Notes under the pieces: generated by a model
Told to the model about the DNA's origin: nothing
Databases searched by the model: none
What the model saw: the letters and a program-made list of their open reading frames with translations, nothing else
In this document: positions 1 to 9,666 of the stretch, in pieces
How positions within the stretch are numbered: position 1 is the first letter of the stretch
Layout of the letters: the number at the start of each line of letters is the position of its first letter
Source: Falsirhodobacter flavus
GTDB taxonomy: Bacteria; Pseudomonadota; Alphaproteobacteria; Rhodobacterales; Rhodobacteraceae
Reading direction: 5' to 3'
Length of the DNA stretch: 64,000 nt
Assembly (NCBI GenBank): GCA_029846755.1
Contig: JARWBI010000001.1
Location: 62,001-126,000, forward strand
Made by a program: the position numbers and the translations under genes

Positions 1-1217
1 CGATGGTCGGCGTGGTCGATCTGCAGGGCAACCCGGTGCTTGGCGCAGATGGTCAGCAGACGATGATCACGGCGTTCAACTCGTGGGGCTGGCGGATTCC
101 GTTCCTCGGGTCGATCTTCCTGTTGCTGATCTCGCTCTATATCCGGCTTCAGATGGAAGAATCCCCGGCCTTCAAGAAAATGAAGGAAGAGGGCCGCACG
201 TCCAAGGCGCCCATGCGCGAGGCGTTCGGCAACTGGAAGAACGGCAAGATCGCCCTGATCGCGCTGTTCGGTCTGACGGCGGGGCAGGCGGTGGTCTGGT
301 ATTCGGGTCAGTTCTATGCGCTGTTCTTCGTGCAGAACGTGGTCAAGGTCGACAGCTTCAGCGCCAACGTCTTCGTTGCTTGGTCGCTGATCCTCGGCAC
401 GGGGGGTTTTTTGTTCTTCGGCTCGCTTTCGGACCGGATCGGGCGCAAGCCGATCATCCTTGCGGGATGCCTTCTGGCGGCGATCACCTATTTCCCGGTG
501 TTCGAGCATCTGACCCGCACCGCCAACCCCGCGCTTTACGCGGCGCAGCAGGTGCCGGTGACGGTCACGCACGGAGCGGACGACTGCTCGTTCCAGTTCA
601 ACCCGACGGGCACGGCCAAGTTCACGTCCAGCTGCGACATTGCCAAGGCCTCGCTTGCCAAGGCGTCGGTGAACTATGAATCGGTCGAAGGCTCGGGCGT
701 CACCTCGGTCACCATCGGGGAAACCGTGATCCCGTCCTATGATGCCGCCGCCCTGACGGGCGAGGCATTGGCCGCCGAGAAGGCCCGTTTCGACGGTGCT
801 GTGACGGCAGCCCTGACCGAAGCGGGCTATCCGCTGACCGCAGCCGACAACCAGACCGTCGCCAAGGCGAACAATTTCTTCGACATCTTCACCGGCCAGA
901 AGTTGATGATCGTCATCACGCTGACCTATCTGATCCTGCTGGTGACGATGGTCTATGGCCCCATCGCGGCGGCTCTGGTCGAGCTATTCCCGACGCGCAT
1001 CCGCTATTCTGGCCTGTCGCTGCCCTATCACATCGGGAACGGCTGGTTCGGGGGGCTGCTGCCCGCAACGGCCTTCGCGATTTCCGCGCAGACCGGCAAC
1101 ATCTATGCCGGCCTGTGGTATGCGATCGTGGTAGCGCTGATGACGGTGGTGATCGGCACGATCTTCGTGCCGAACGGCACCCACAAGAAGGACATCTTCG
1201 CCGACGACAAGGTCTGA
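1..1217 (+). CDS. MFS transporter, metabolite:H+ symporter (MHS) type, 3' part
   Basis: The C-terminal 404 residues of a permease whose start lies before the window. The fragment begins just before TM6, has a charged cytoplasmic loop (about 51-80), and shows the MFS loop motif GSLSDRIGRKP at 140-150, which identifies the second half of an MHS/ShiA-like carrier. Odd feature: about 128 hydrophilic residues (171-298) are inserted between TM9 and TM10 on the predicted periplasmic side, with two cysteines (195 and 211) that could form a disulfide. TM10-12 follow and the protein ends in a charged tail. The substrate cannot be told from sequence; MHS carriers usually move organic acids, betaines or shikimate. 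The stop codon abuts the convergent gene at 1218. Confidence 0.85.
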   Translation, partial: MVGVVDLQGNPVLGADGQQTMITAFNSWGWRIPFLGSIFLLLISLYIRLQMEESPAFKKMKEEGRTSKAPMREAFGNWKNGKIALIALFGLTAGQAVVWYSGQFYALFFVQNVVKVDSFSANVFVAWSLILGTGGFLFFGSLSDRIGRKPIILAGCLLAAITYFPVFEHLTRTANPALYAAQQVPVTVTHGADDCSFQFNPTGTAKFTSSCDIAKASLAKASVNYESVEGSGVTSVTIGETVIPSYDAAALTGEALAAEKARFDGAVTAALTEAGYPLTAADNQTVAKANNFFDIFTGQKLMIVITLTYLILLVTMVYGPIAAALVELFPTRIRYSGLSLPYHIGNGWFGGLLPATAFAISAQTGNIYAGLWYAIVVALMTVVIGTIFVPNGTHKKDIFADDKV

Positions 1218-1535
1218 TTATTCGACCTTCACTGCGGTGTAATGCACCAGATCGAAGCTGATGTTCACCGCAAGGGCCGAGGGGGCCGCCACATGAGGGC
1301 GGATCACCTCGGCCAATTTCTTTCCGAGCTCTGCCGCATAGGCGTCGTCGCGGTGCGGTTTTGGCAGCAAGGACAAGCGCAGGAAGACATGGCTGTGATG
1401 CCCGTCCACCGGATGCAGACGGCCCTTGCAGACACCTGCCGCGGTGTCATGGGCGGCGATGGTCGCCTCGATTTCCGCCAGAACGGACTGCGGGACGTGG
1501 CGGTCTTTGGTAAAAAACAGATCGGCTTGGGGCAT
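1218..1535 (-). CDS. 5-carboxymethyl-2-hydroxymuconate isomerase-like tautomerase
   Basis: A 105-residue protein of the CHMI/tautomerase type. Members of this superfamily use an N-terminal proline exposed by removal of Met; the sequence starts Met-Pro-Gln, consistent with that. The centre (DGHHSHVFLRLSLL) and the C-terminal strand (NISFDLVHYTAVKVE) resemble CHMI proteins, which isomerise an intermediate of homoprotocatechuate breakdown. No other gene of that pathway is nearby, so the real substrate is open. The start is supported by AAGGAG 6 nt before the ATG. It lies 3 nt after the stop of truA and is probably co-transcribed with it. Confidence 0.7.
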   Translation of the reverse strand: MPQADLFFTKDRHVPQSVLAEIEATIAAHDTAAGVCKGRLHPVDGHHSHVFLRLSLLPKPHRDDAYAAELGKKLAEVIRPHVAAPSALAVNISFDLVHYTAVKVE

Positions 1536-1538
1536 GGC

Positions 1539-2312
1539 TCACTCCTTGAACGGGGCGACCTTATAGCCGACTCCGGTCAGGTAAAGCCCTTGCGGCGGGC
1601 AGACGGGACCGCATGCGGCGCGGTCCCTGGCCTCCAGCGCGTCCTTCACACGGTCCGGGTGCCATGCGCCAGCGCCGACCCGTTCCAGCGTGCCGACGAT
1701 GGACCGGACCTGATTGTGCAGAAAGCTGCGGGCGCGCAGGCGAAAGCGGTATTCGGTGCCGGAGGGCAGGTCGATTTCCTCGACCGTGATCTCGTCGATG
1801 GTCTTCACCGGCGATTTCGCCTGACACATCGTGCTGCGGAAAGTGGTGAAATCATGCAGGCCGATCAGATGCGCGGCCCCGCGGCGCATCGCATCCGCGT
1901 CCAGCGGGTGCCCGATCTGCCAAGCAAGCCCCCGGTCATGGGTCAGCGGCGCGCGGCGCGCGATCAGGCGGAACAGATACCGCCGTTCCACCGCAGAGAA
2001 CCGCGCATGGAAATCGTCCGGCACGAGGGCACAGCGGGTGATCGCGACGGGCAGAGGCTTCATATGCTGGTTCAGCGCACCCATCAGGCGGAACGGGTCC
2101 CAGTCCTTGACCAGATCGCAATGCGCGACCTGTCCTGTGCCGTGAACGCCCGCATCGGTGCGGCCCGCGGCGGCGATGGTATGCGGCCCCGGCTCCAGCC
2201 GCGCCAGCGCGTCTTCGATGGCAGTCTGGACCGAGGGCTGGCCCTGCGCCTGCCGCTGCCAGCCGTTGAATGGGCCGCCGTCGTAATCCACCATCATTGC
2301 ATATCTGGGCAT
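1539..2312 (-). CDS. truA: tRNA pseudouridine synthase A
   Basis: Converts uridines 38-40 of the anticodon arm of many tRNAs to pseudouridine. The 257-residue protein has the family motif GRTDAGVH at 50-57, with the nucleophilic aspartate at Asp53, and the N-terminal Y-x-G-x-x-F-x-G-W-Q pattern (residues 10-19). I chose the ATG at 2312 (MPRYAMM) over one five codons upstream because homologs begin at this point. Divergent from ycjX; followed after 3 nt by the tautomerase gene. Confidence 0.95.
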   Translation of the reverse strand: MPRYAMMVDYDGGPFNGWQRQAQGQPSVQTAIEDALARLEPGPHTIAAAGRTDAGVHGTGQVAHCDLVKDWDPFRLMGALNQHMKPLPVAITRCALVPDDFHARFSAVERRYLFRLIARRAPLTHDRGLAWQIGHPLDADAMRRGAAHLIGLHDFTTFRSTMCQAKSPVKTIDEITVEEIDLPSGTEYRFRLRARSFLHNQVRSIVGTLERVGAGAWHPDRVKDALEARDRAACGPVCPPQGLYLTGVGYKVAPFKE

Positions 2313-2393
2313 GGCGCCTGCTACCATGCCGCGCCGGGGCTACACAAGCGCCCGCCGCCCCCCTACATTCCGAGGGCCAAAGGAGAATAGCGT

Positions 2394-3803
2394 GTGGTCC
2401 TGAACACCCTTGCCGACACATTGGGCCGCAGCATCAGCGGCACCGCCGCCAGCGTGGGCGAGCTGTTTTCCGACACCACCATCCGGCTTGGGGTCACCGG
2501 CCTGTCGCGGGCGGGCAAGACGGTGTTCATCACCGGGCTGGTCGCGAACCTGCTGGACCGGGGGCGGATGCCGCAACTGACCGCGAACGGACGGATCGAG
2601 TCGGTGTGGCTGCAACCGCAGCCCGACATGACCCTGCCGCGCTTCGATTACGAAAACCACCTTGCCGCGCTAACGGGCGATGATCCGCGTTGGCCGGAAT
2701 CGACCCGTTCGGTTTCGGAACTGCGGCTGTCGTTCAAGGTGCGCCCGACGGGGCTGCTGGCGGGGTTGCAAGGGGTGCAGACGGTGCATCTGGACATCAT
2801 CGACTATCCCGGCGAATGGCTGCTGGACCTGTCGTTGCTGGAGAAGTCGTTCGAGGAATGGTCAGACGCCACCTTTGCCCGCATCGCGAAACGCGCGCAG
2901 GCGCGGGCGTTTCTGGCACAGGCGCGGGCCGAGGATGGATCGCTGCCACTGGATGAGGGCCGCGCGCAGGCGCTGGCGGCCAGTTTCACGGGTTACCTGA
3001 ACACGGCGCGAAAGGATGGATACAGCGACTGCACGCCGGGGCGATTCCTGCTTCCGGGCGATCTGGCCGGGTCGCCGGTGCTGACCTTTGCCCCCTTGCC
3101 GAAGCCCGCCGATCCGAAACGCGGCAGCCTGTGGCGCGAGATGGAGCGGCGATACGAAGGCTACAAAGACAAGGTCGTCCGCCCCTTTTTCCGCAACCAT
3201 TTTGCGCGGATCGACCGGCAGGTGGTGCTGGTGGACGCCTTGGGCGCGATCCACGCAGGACCGCAGGCGCTGGAGGATCTTCGCCGCACGATGGCCGAGA
3301 TCCTGCACGCCTTCCGCCCCGGCGCGAACAGCTTCCTGTCGCAGATCCTGCTGGGCAAGCGGGTGGAGCGCATCCTGTTCGCGGCGACCAAGGCCGACCA
3401 TATCCACCACACGCAGCACCCCGCGCTGACCGCGATCATGGAGGCGCTTCTGCGCGAGGCGCGGGACCGGGCGAGTTTTGCGGGAGCGCGGACGGCGGCG
3501 ATGTCGCTGGCATCCCTGCGCGCCACGGTCGAGGAGACGGTGACGCGCCACGGCCAAACGGTCGAGGCGGTGCGCGGGCGGCTGCTGGGTTCGGACCGGC
3601 AGGCGGCGATGTATCCCGGCGAATTGCCCAGCGATCCCGCGCGGCTTCTGTCGCCTGCGCGTGAGGGGGCGGAGCGGTGGCTGGATGCCGAGTTCTCGCT
3701 GATGGGTTTCGCGCCTGCGCGGGTGAACTTGCGCCCCGGCGAGGGGCCGCCCCATATCCGCCTTGACCGCGCGGCAGAGTTCCTGATCGGAGACCGGCTA
3801 TGA
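2394..3803 (+). CDS. ycjX: YcjX family nucleoside-triphosphatase
   Basis: A 469-residue P-loop protein of the YcjX/DUF463 family. Walker A is GLSRAGKT at 36-43 and a DxxG-like IIDYPGEWLLDLSLL segment lies near 130, so it is GTPase-like. Family members are linked to phage-shock and heat-shock regulons in enterobacteria, but the cellular role is unknown. The start is a GTG with AAGGAG about 9 nt upstream. It overlaps ycjF by 4 nt (ATGA), so the two are translationally coupled; the same pair occurs in many Proteobacteria. Confidence 0.88.
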   Translation: MVLNTLADTLGRSISGTAASVGELFSDTTIRLGVTGLSRAGKTVFITGLVANLLDRGRMPQLTANGRIESVWLQPQPDMTLPRFDYENHLAALTGDDPRWPESTRSVSELRLSFKVRPTGLLAGLQGVQTVHLDIIDYPGEWLLDLSLLEKSFEEWSDATFARIAKRAQARAFLAQARAEDGSLPLDEGRAQALAASFTGYLNTARKDGYSDCTPGRFLLPGDLAGSPVLTFAPLPKPADPKRGSLWREMERRYEGYKDKVVRPFFRNHFARIDRQVVLVDALGAIHAGPQALEDLRRTMAEILHAFRPGANSFLSQILLGKRVERILFAATKADHIHHTQHPALTAIMEALLREARDRASFAGARTAAMSLASLRATVEETVTRHGQTVEAVRGRLLGSDRQAAMYPGELPSDPARLLSPAREGAERWLDAEFSLMGFAPARVNLRPGEGPPHIRLDRAAEFLIGDRL

Positions 3804-4786
3804 AGAAACCCCTGATCGTCGATTGGGAGGATGCGGCCGATCCGTCCATCGCGCCGCCGGTGCCGGACACGGTGGCCTTGCAGACGGTGATGCGGGTTGG
3901 GGCGAAGCGGCCCTCGCGGCTGTGGAAATTCGCGCTGTGGGCTTTCGGGGCGGCGTTCAGCTTTGTGATCTCGGTCGCGGCCTATGATTTCGTGGCAACG
4001 CTTCTGTCGCGGAACACGGTGCTGGGGGCGGTGGCCTTTGCGGTTCTGGGGCTGGCGGCGCTGGCTGCGTTCATGCTGGCGGGCCGCGAGGCGCTGGCCT
4101 ATCTGCGGCTTGGGCGGCTGGACCATCTGCGCGTGCGGGCCGAGGAGGCGCGGGTGACGGCGGATGTAAAGGCCGCGCGTTCGGTCGTGCAGGGGATCGA
4201 GGCGCTCTATGCCCATCGGGCCGAGATGAAGGGCAGCGTCGCCGCGCTGCGCGAGCGGCAGGCGGATGTGTTCGACGCCGACGCGCTTTTGGCGATGACC
4301 GAAATGGAGTTGCTGTCCCCGCTGGATCAGGCTGCGCGGCGCGAGATCGAAGCGGCCTCGCGGCAAGTGGCGACGGTGACGGCGCTGGTGCCGGTGGCGC
4401 TGGCCGATGTGGCGACGGCGCTTTACGCGAACCTGCGGATGGTGCGCAAGATCGCCGAGATCTATGGCGGGCGGGCAGGGAATGTCGGATCGATCAAGCT
4501 GATGCAGCGGGTTTTCGGATATCTGGTGGCGACGGGCGCGCTGGCGGTGGGGGACGATCTGATCGGGTCGGTCGCGGGAGGCGGGCTCTTGTCGCGCGTG
4601 TCCCGGCGGTTCGGCGAGGGGGTCATCAACGGTGCGTTGACGGCGCGCATCGGGGTGGCGGCGATGGAACTTTCGCGCCCGATGGCGTTCCATTCCGCGC
4701 CGAAGCCGAAGATCCCGAACCTTCTGTCCCGCGCGCTGACCGGGCTGTGGGAGAGGGCGGAAGGGGAGGCTCCCGCCACTCGTTGA
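3800..4786 (+). CDS. ycjF: YcjF family (TIGR01620) inner membrane protein
   Basis: A 328-residue protein with two adjacent transmembrane helices (about 42-66 and 72-95) followed by a long soluble helical domain with the DUF697-like pattern. It is the usual partner of YcjX and probably anchors that NTPase at the membrane; this is inference from gene pairing. The last codons and the TGA stop (4784-4786) lie inside the repeat element at 4771-4837, so the element supplies the C-terminus. Confidence 0.85.
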   Translation: MKKPLIVDWEDAADPSIAPPVPDTVALQTVMRVGAKRPSRLWKFALWAFGAAFSFVISVAAYDFVATLLSRNTVLGAVAFAVLGLAALAAFMLAGREALAYLRLGRLDHLRVRAEEARVTADVKAARSVVQGIEALYAHRAEMKGSVAALRERQADVFDADALLAMTEMELLSPLDQAARREIEAASRQVATVTALVPVALADVATALYANLRMVRKIAEIYGGRAGNVGSIKLMQRVFGYLVATGALAVGDDLIGSVAGGGLLSRVSRRFGEGVINGALTARIGVAAMELSRPMAFHSAPKPKIPNLLSRALTGLWERAEGEAPATR

Positions 4787-4837
4787 CGCGCTGCGCGCAT
4801 CGCCTCGACGTTGGGCCCAGCCGGAGCTTCGCTCCGG
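4771..4837 (-). repeat. Double-hairpin intergenic repeat, copy A
   Basis: Read on the minus strand, this 67-bp element has a hairpin (CCGGAGC-GAA-GCTCCGG, 4821-4837), a conserved core GGGCCCAACGTCGAGG, a second hairpin GATGCGC-GCA-GCGCGTC, and a tail AACGAGTGGCGGGA. It matches copy B at 13191-13256. Stem positions differ between the copies in a compensatory way. It fills the gap between two convergent genes, includes the ycjF stop codon and ends exactly at the stop codon of the gene at 4838. A transcription-terminating or REP-like role is inferred. Confidence 0.8.
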
Positions 4838-5734
4838 TCAGAGGTCGAACTGATAGGTTGCGGGCATGTAGCGGAAGTTGTCCCCATCCCGCGCAACATA
4901 GCCCACAGCGGGGAAGGGCATGTGATAGCCGATGAAGGGCAACCGTTCATCCGCGATCATGCCGAAGATGCGTTTGCGCGTGGCGATGGCGGCGGGTTTG
5001 TCCATGTCGAAGCGCACTTCCCAATCCGGACGGCCCAGCGAGAAGGCGTAGTGGTTCGCGGTGTCGGCGGTCAGGATGAGGCGCTGGCCTTCGGATTGCA
5101 GGTCGAACGCCATGTGGCCGGGGGAATGGCCGAATGCCTCGATCGCGGTGATGCCGGGGGCGACTTCGCCATCGCCGTCCAGCAGGGTGAACTCATCGGC
5201 GAGGGGGCGCACCTTGGCGTCGAAAGTCTCGTTTCCGGCGCCGATCCAGTGCTCCATCTCGACCCGTCCGGTCACGAGGTTGGCGTTCGGGAAGGTCAGC
5301 GTGCCGCCATCCGACAGGCCGCCGATGTGGTCGCCATGCATATGGGTTATGACGACGGTGGTGATGCTGGCGGGGTCGATGGCAGCAGCCTCCAGCGCGG
5401 CCAGAAGGCCTGCGGAGTTCGCGCCGGTGTCGAACAGGATGACCTCGGTTCCCGTTTCGACCAGAACGGGCGTGTAGTAGGACATCGCGCGGTCGGCGGG
5501 CAGGAAGTTTTCGGCGGCAAACGCCTCGAAGTCTTCGGGCGCAGCGTTCAGGGCGAAAGTGCCGACCGGCTCTGACGCCTGCGATCCGGCCAGCAGGGCG
5601 GTCACGCGGAAGCTGCCGAGCGTCAGGCTGCGGGACAGCGCCGGGGGCGGGGCATCCTGCGCGCGGGCGGCCATAGGGGTCAGGGTCGCAAGCGGCATAG
5701 CGGCCCCGGTCAGGATGGCCTGGCGTCGGTTCAT
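4838..5734 (-). CDS. Exported MBL-fold metallo-hydrolase
   Basis: A 298-residue metallo-beta-lactamase-fold enzyme. The N-terminus carries NRRQAIL followed by a hydrophobic stretch ending AARAQDA, a probable Tat signal with cleavage near residue 25. The metal site is HMHGDH at 131-136, His207 in GHSPGH, and Asp224 in LTADT. The general pattern is that of exported lactonase/hydrolase relatives; the substrate is unknown, and quorum-signal hydrolysis is only one possibility. The start is set by AGGAGG upstream of the ATG at 5734 and by the signal peptide. The gene for the small zincin ends 10 nt upstream, so they may be one unit. Confidence 0.82.
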   Translation of the reverse strand: MNRRQAILTGAAMPLATLTPMAARAQDAPPPALSRSLTLGSFRVTALLAGSQASEPVGTFALNAAPEDFEAFAAENFLPADRAMSYYTPVLVETGTEVILFDTGANSAGLLAALEAAAIDPASITTVVITHMHGDHIGGLSDGGTLTFPNANLVTGRVEMEHWIGAGNETFDAKVRPLADEFTLLDGDGEVAPGITAIEAFGHSPGHMAFDLQSEGQRLILTADTANHYAFSLGRPDWEVRFDMDKPAAIATRKRIFGMIADERLPFIGYHMPFPAVGYVARDGDNFRYMPATYQFDL

Positions 5735-5744
5735 GTCGTTCCTC

Positions 5745-6140
5745 CTATTCCCACCACGGGTCGATTGCGGCGATGTCATCATCGCTCCATCCGAAATGAT
5801 GCGCGAATTCGTGAACGGTGACATGGGCGACCAGTTCCCGCAGGGTCACGTTTCCGCGATCCACCCATTCGTCAAGAATCGCTCGGCGGAACAGCCAAAC
5901 CGTGTCCGGCCCCATCGGCTGGTCCATCACCGATTTTTCCGTCAGCGGGATGCCGTCGTAAAGGCCGGTCAACTCGAACGGGTCTTCGATGCCAAGGCCC
6001 GCCAGCATCTCCTGCGGTGCGAAGTCTTCGACGCGCAGGACGACCTTCGCTGCCTGTGCCTGCCACGGGGCGGGCAGGGCGGCCACGGTTTCATGGGCAA
6101 GGGTTTCGATCGTGGAGAGGTCGGGCGCTGTCTGATCCAT
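5745..6140 (-). CDS. Small zincin-like metallopeptidase (PF06262 type)
   Basis: A 131-residue cytosolic protein with the extended zinc motif HEFAHHFGWSD at 110-120, typical of the Zincin_1 family (HExxHHFGxxD). Family members are minimal metallopeptidase folds of unknown substrate. I chose the ATG at 6140; an upstream ATG at 6176 adds poorly conserved residues and would overlap the glpD promoter region. Downstream is the exported MBL hydrolase at 10 nt distance. Confidence 0.85.
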   Translation of the reverse strand: MDQTAPDLSTIETLAHETVAALPAPWQAQAAKVVLRVEDFAPQEMLAGLGIEDPFELTGLYDGIPLTEKSVMDQPMGPDTVWLFRRAILDEWVDRGNVTLRELVAHVTVHEFAHHFGWSDDDIAAIDPWWE

Positions 6141-6169
6141 GCCGCCAGAGATAGCGGCGCGGCGGGCGC

Positions 6170-6198
6170 TTGTCATCAAAGGGTCACGACCCTAGGCT
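6170..6198 (+). promoter_or_regulatory. Candidate sigma-70-type promoter of glpD
   Basis: TTGTCA (6170-6175), a 17-bp spacer, then TAGGCT (6193-6198). The -35 matches 5/6 and the -10 matches 3/6 of the consensus. The spacer holds the palindrome AGGGTC-AC-GACCCT (6180-6193), which could be an operator. Predicted initiation would be about 20 nt before the glpD ATG. Confidence 0.3.
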
Positions 6199-6226
6199 TA
6201 TCGGGGGCGAAAAACGAAAGTTTCCC

Positions 6227-7786
6227 ATGGACGTGGCAGATATCTTCATCATCGGTGGCGGGATCAACGGCACCGGAATCGCGCGCGACGCGGCGGGGCG
6301 GGGGCTGCGCGTCGTCCTCGCCGAACAGGGCGATCTGGCGCAGGCGACCTCGTCATCCTCGACCAAGCTGTTCCATGGCGGGCTGCGGTATCTGGAATAT
6401 TTCGAGTTCCATCTGGTGCGCGAGGCCCTGCGCGAGCGTGAAACGCTGCTGGTCGCCATGCCGCATATCAGCTGGCCGATGCGGTTCGTGCTGCCCTATA
6501 GCGAGGGGATGCGGTTCGAAGGGACGACCCCGACCTCGCGCCTGATGCCATGGACGAAGGGGCGGCGTCCGGCTTGGCTGATCCGGCTGGGCCTGTGGCT
6601 GTATGACAATCTGGGCGGACGAGAGATCCTGCCGGGGACGCGGCGGGTGGATCTGCGGACCGACCCGGTGGGCGCGCCGCTGAAGGACGAATTCAAACTG
6701 GCCTTCGAATATTCCGACGCATGGGTGGACGATGCGCGCCTGGTGGTGCTGAACGCCCGCGATGCGGCGGCGCGGGGGGCGCAGGTGCTGACGCGGACGC
6801 GCGTGACCCGTGCGGCTCGCGAGGGCGGCGTCTGGCGGGTGGAGACCGAGGCGGGCACCTTCCACGCTCGGGCGCTGGTAAATGCGGGTGGGCCTTGGGT
6901 GGACAAGGTCATCGCGGATACGGGGGTTGCGACCACCGAGCGCATCCGTCTGGTGCGCGGCAGCCATATCGTCGTGCCGAAGCTGCACGATCACGACCGC
7001 GCCTATTTCTTCCAAGGCGAGGATGGGCGGATCATCTTCGCGATCCCCTATGAACAGGACTTCACCCTGATCGGCACCACGGATCAGGAACATCGCGGCG
7101 ATCCTTCGGCGGCGGTCTGCACGCCCGAGGAGCAGGAGTATCTGTGCGCCTTCGCCTCGCGCTATTTCAAGGTGCCGGTGACGCGGGATCAGGTCGTCTG
7201 GACCTATTCCGGGGTGCGCCCGCTGTATGACGACGGGGCGAAATCGGCCACGGCGGCGACGCGGGAATATGTGCTGTCGCTGAACGAGGATGGGCCGCCG
7301 CTGCTGAACGTGTTCGGGGGCAAGATCACCACCTATCGCCGGCTGGCGGAAAATGCGCTGGCGAAGCTGGCGCCGTTCTTTCCCCACGCGACGGGCGACT
7401 GGACGGCCAAAGTTGCGCTGCCCGGTGGCGATTTCCCGGTGAGCGAGGTGGCCGAACTGCGCGAGGTGATCCGCCGCCGTTACCCCTTCCTGTCGGCGGC
7501 ATGGGCGGCGCGGCTGACCCGCACCTATGGCACCGAGGTCTGGCAGGTCTTGGGCGACGTAGCCGAGGCGGCGGAACTGGGCCGCGATTTCGGCGGAACG
7601 CTGACCGAGGCGGAGGTGCGCTGGCTGATGACCCGCGAATATGCACGCACCGCCGAGGATGTGATCTGGCGGCGCACGAAGCTTGGGCTACGGTTGGAAG
7701 CGGCGCAGGTGGAGGCGCTGAGGGAGTTCATGGATGATACTGGCAATCGATCAGGGCACGACATCGACGCGGTCCATCGTCTTTGA
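6227..7786 (+). CDS. glpD: Aerobic glycerol-3-phosphate dehydrogenase
   Basis: FAD-dependent membrane-associated enzyme oxidising sn-glycerol-3-phosphate to dihydroxyacetone phosphate and passing electrons to quinone. The 519-residue protein begins with the dinucleotide-binding motif [17 protein letters not shown] (10-26) and has the GlpD signature [16 protein letters not shown]. The C-terminal DAO_C domain carries [22 protein letters not shown]. The start at 6227 places the Rossmann glycine motif at its normal position. The 3' end overlaps glpK by 53 nt, an unusually long overlap suggesting tight translational coupling. glpK and glpD together convert glycerol to DHAP; no glycerol facilitator gene is present here. 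Confidence 0.96.
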   Translation: MDVADIFIIGGGINGTGIARDAAGRGLRVVLAEQGDLAQATSSSSTKLFHGGLRYLEYFEFHLVREALRERETLLVAMPHISWPMRFVLPYSEGMRFEGTTPTSRLMPWTKGRRPAWLIRLGLWLYDNLGGREILPGTRRVDLRTDPVGAPLKDEFKLAFEYSDAWVDDARLVVLNARDAAARGAQVLTRTRVTRAAREGGVWRVETEAGTFHARALVNAGGPWVDKVIADTGVATTERIRLVRGSHIVVPKLHDHDRAYFFQGEDGRIIFAIPYEQDFTLIGTTDQEHRGDPSAAVCTPEEQEYLCAFASRYFKVPVTRDQVVWTYSGVRPLYDDGAKSATAATREYVLSLNEDGPPLLNVFGGKITTYRRLAENALAKLAPFFPHATGDWTAKVALPGGDFPVSEVAELREVIRRRYPFLSAAWAARLTRTYGTEVWQVLGDVAEAAELGRDFGGTLTEAEVRWLMTREYARTAEDVIWRRTKLGLRLEAAQVEALREFMDDTGNRSGHDIDAVHRL

Positions 7787-9179
7787 CGAAAGGCTCCGGC
7801 CTGTTGCCACGGCGCAGGCCGAATTCCCGCAGCATTTCCCGCGCCCCGGCTGGGTCGAACACGACCCCGACGACATCTGGCGCACCGTTCGGGAGACGGC
7901 GCGCAAGGCGGCGGAAGGTCACCGCATCGGCGCTATCGGCATCACCAACCAGCGCGAGACGGTGCTTCTGTGGGACCGCAAGACGGGCGAGCCGCTGCAC
8001 AACGCCATCGTCTGGCAGGACCGACGCACGACCGAAATCTGCGATGGGCTGCTGGAGCACGAGGCGCTGATAACCGAGCGGACGGGGCTGTTGGTCGATC
8101 CGTATTTCTCGGGCACCAAGCTGAAATGGCTGCTGGATACCGTGCCGGACGCCCGCGCGCGGGCGGCGCGGGGCGAGCTGGCCTTCGGGACGGTGGATTG
8201 CTTCCTGATCTGGAAGCTGACGGGCGGCAATCATGTGACCGATGCCACCAATGCCGCGCGGACGATGCTGTATGACATCGGGCGTGGCGCGTGGGACGAC
8301 GAGATTTGCGCCTTGCTGGACATTCCCATGGGCCTGCTGCCCGAGGTGCTGGACTGCGCTGCGGAGTTCGGGGTGACCGATCTGCTGGGATATGAGGTGC
8401 CGATCCTTGGCGTTGCCGGGGACCAGCAGGCGGCAACTCTGGGGCAGGCGTGCTTCCAGCCGGGGATGATGAAATCGACCTATGGGACGGGGTGTTTCGC
8501 GCTGCTGAACACCGGGACCGAGCGGGTGGCCAGCAAGCACCGTCTGCTGACGACTATCGCCTGCCGGTTGGACGGGCGCGTGACCTATGCGCTGGAAGGG
8601 TCGATCTTTGTTGCCGGAGCGGTGGTGCAATGGTTGCGCGACGGTCTGGGCGTCATCGCGGATTCGGCCGAGACTCAGGCGCTGGCCGAACGGGCGGACC
8701 CGGCGCAGGATCTGGTGCTGGTTCCGGCCTTCACCGGCCTTGGTGCGCCTTGGTGGAAGCCCGATGCGCGGGGGGCGGTGTTCGGGCTGACGCGCAACTC
8801 GGGCCCTGCGGAGCTGGCGCGGGCGGCGCTGGAAAGCACGGGGTTCCAGACGCGCGATCTGCTGGCGGCGATGCGCGCCGATTGGTCGGGCGAGCCGGAC
8901 GTGCTGCGCGTGGATGGCGGGATGGCGCGATCCGACTGGGCGATGCAGTTTCTGGCCGATGTGATCGGTGCGCCGGTCGATCGGCCGGTGGTGACGGAGA
9001 CGACGGCGCTTGGCGCGGCATGGCTGGCGGGGATGCGCGCGGGGATCGGGCCGGATGCGGATGCCTATGCCAAGGGATGGGCGCTGGACCGACGGTTCGA
9101 GCCGCAGATGGACCCGGGCCTGCGCGATGCCCGCCACGCCCGCTGGTCGCGCGCCGTGCGGGCGGTGATCGACGTCTGA
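7734..9179 (+). CDS. glpK: Glycerol kinase
   Basis: ATP-dependent phosphorylation of glycerol to glycerol-3-phosphate. The 481-residue protein is a FGGY kinase: N-terminal DQGTTSTRS at 6-14, VWQDRRT and the [14 protein letters not shown] phosphate loop in the middle, and [16 protein letters not shown] near 390-405. It is slightly shorter than the roughly 500-residue E. coli enzyme. The ATG lies within glpD, 53 nt before its stop, and there is no clear independent Shine-Dalgarno, consistent with coupled translation. Confidence 0.96.
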   Translation: MILAIDQGTTSTRSIVFDERLRPVATAQAEFPQHFPRPGWVEHDPDDIWRTVRETARKAAEGHRIGAIGITNQRETVLLWDRKTGEPLHNAIVWQDRRTTEICDGLLEHEALITERTGLLVDPYFSGTKLKWLLDTVPDARARAARGELAFGTVDCFLIWKLTGGNHVTDATNAARTMLYDIGRGAWDDEICALLDIPMGLLPEVLDCAAEFGVTDLLGYEVPILGVAGDQQAATLGQACFQPGMMKSTYGTGCFALLNTGTERVASKHRLLTTIACRLDGRVTYALEGSIFVAGAVVQWLRDGLGVIADSAETQALAERADPAQDLVLVPAFTGLGAPWWKPDARGAVFGLTRNSGPAELARAALESTGFQTRDLLAAMRADWSGEPDVLRVDGGMARSDWAMQFLADVIGAPVDRPVVTETTALGAAWLAGMRAGIGPDADAYAKGWALDRRFEPQMDPGLRDARHARWSRAVRAVIDV

Positions 9180-9221
9180 GCCATTCGCGCTACCTTCGGC
9201 GCAGCAGAGGAGGGCTGTTCG

Positions 9222-9572
9222 ATGTATGTCGATGGTTTCGTGATTCCCGTGCCGACCGAGCGGATCGAGGATTACCGCAAGATGGCCGAACTGGGCGCAA
9301 CGGTGTGGATGGAGCATGGCGCGCTGAGCTATGTCGAGGCCTGCGCCGACGATGTGCCGCAGGGCGAGGTCACGTCCTTTCCCATGGCGGTGAAGCTGGA
9401 ACAGGGCGAGGTCGTGTTCTTTTCCTGGATCACCTATCGCGACCGGGCGCATCGGGATGAGGTGAACCGCAAGGTCATGGAAGACCCGCGCATGAATTGC
9501 GAACCCGCCACGGCACCTTTCGAGGCGAAACGCATGATCTATGGCGGGTTCACGGCGATGGTGCAGCACTGA
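9222..9572 (+). CDS. DUF1428 family protein (YbaA-like)
   Basis: A 116-residue protein of the DUF1428 family, a dimeric alpha/beta barrel fold related to ferredoxin-like monooxygenases. Recognisable segments are YVDGFVIPVP at the start, FSWITYRDRAHRDEVN in the centre and KRMIYGGFTAMV at the end. Function is unknown. AGGAGGG lies before the ATG. It is 42 nt after glpK in the same direction and may be read through from the glp promoter. Confidence 0.85.
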   Translation: MYVDGFVIPVPTERIEDYRKMAELGATVWMEHGALSYVEACADDVPQGEVTSFPMAVKLEQGEVVFFSWITYRDRAHRDEVNRKVMEDPRMNCEPATAPFEAKRMIYGGFTAMVQH

Positions 9573-9666
9573 ATGTCGGAAAGCGCGGCGTGGATGTCGC
9601 GCGATGTGATTGCACATGGCGGCGCCCGGCGGCATGGTCCGCAGCGGAGTTGACCAAGGATAGCCG

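Noticed and set aside
7728-9635. 635-codon open frame opposite glpK
   Set aside because: Antisense shadow; composition is histidine/arginine/proline-rich without any motif, and glpK is unambiguous.
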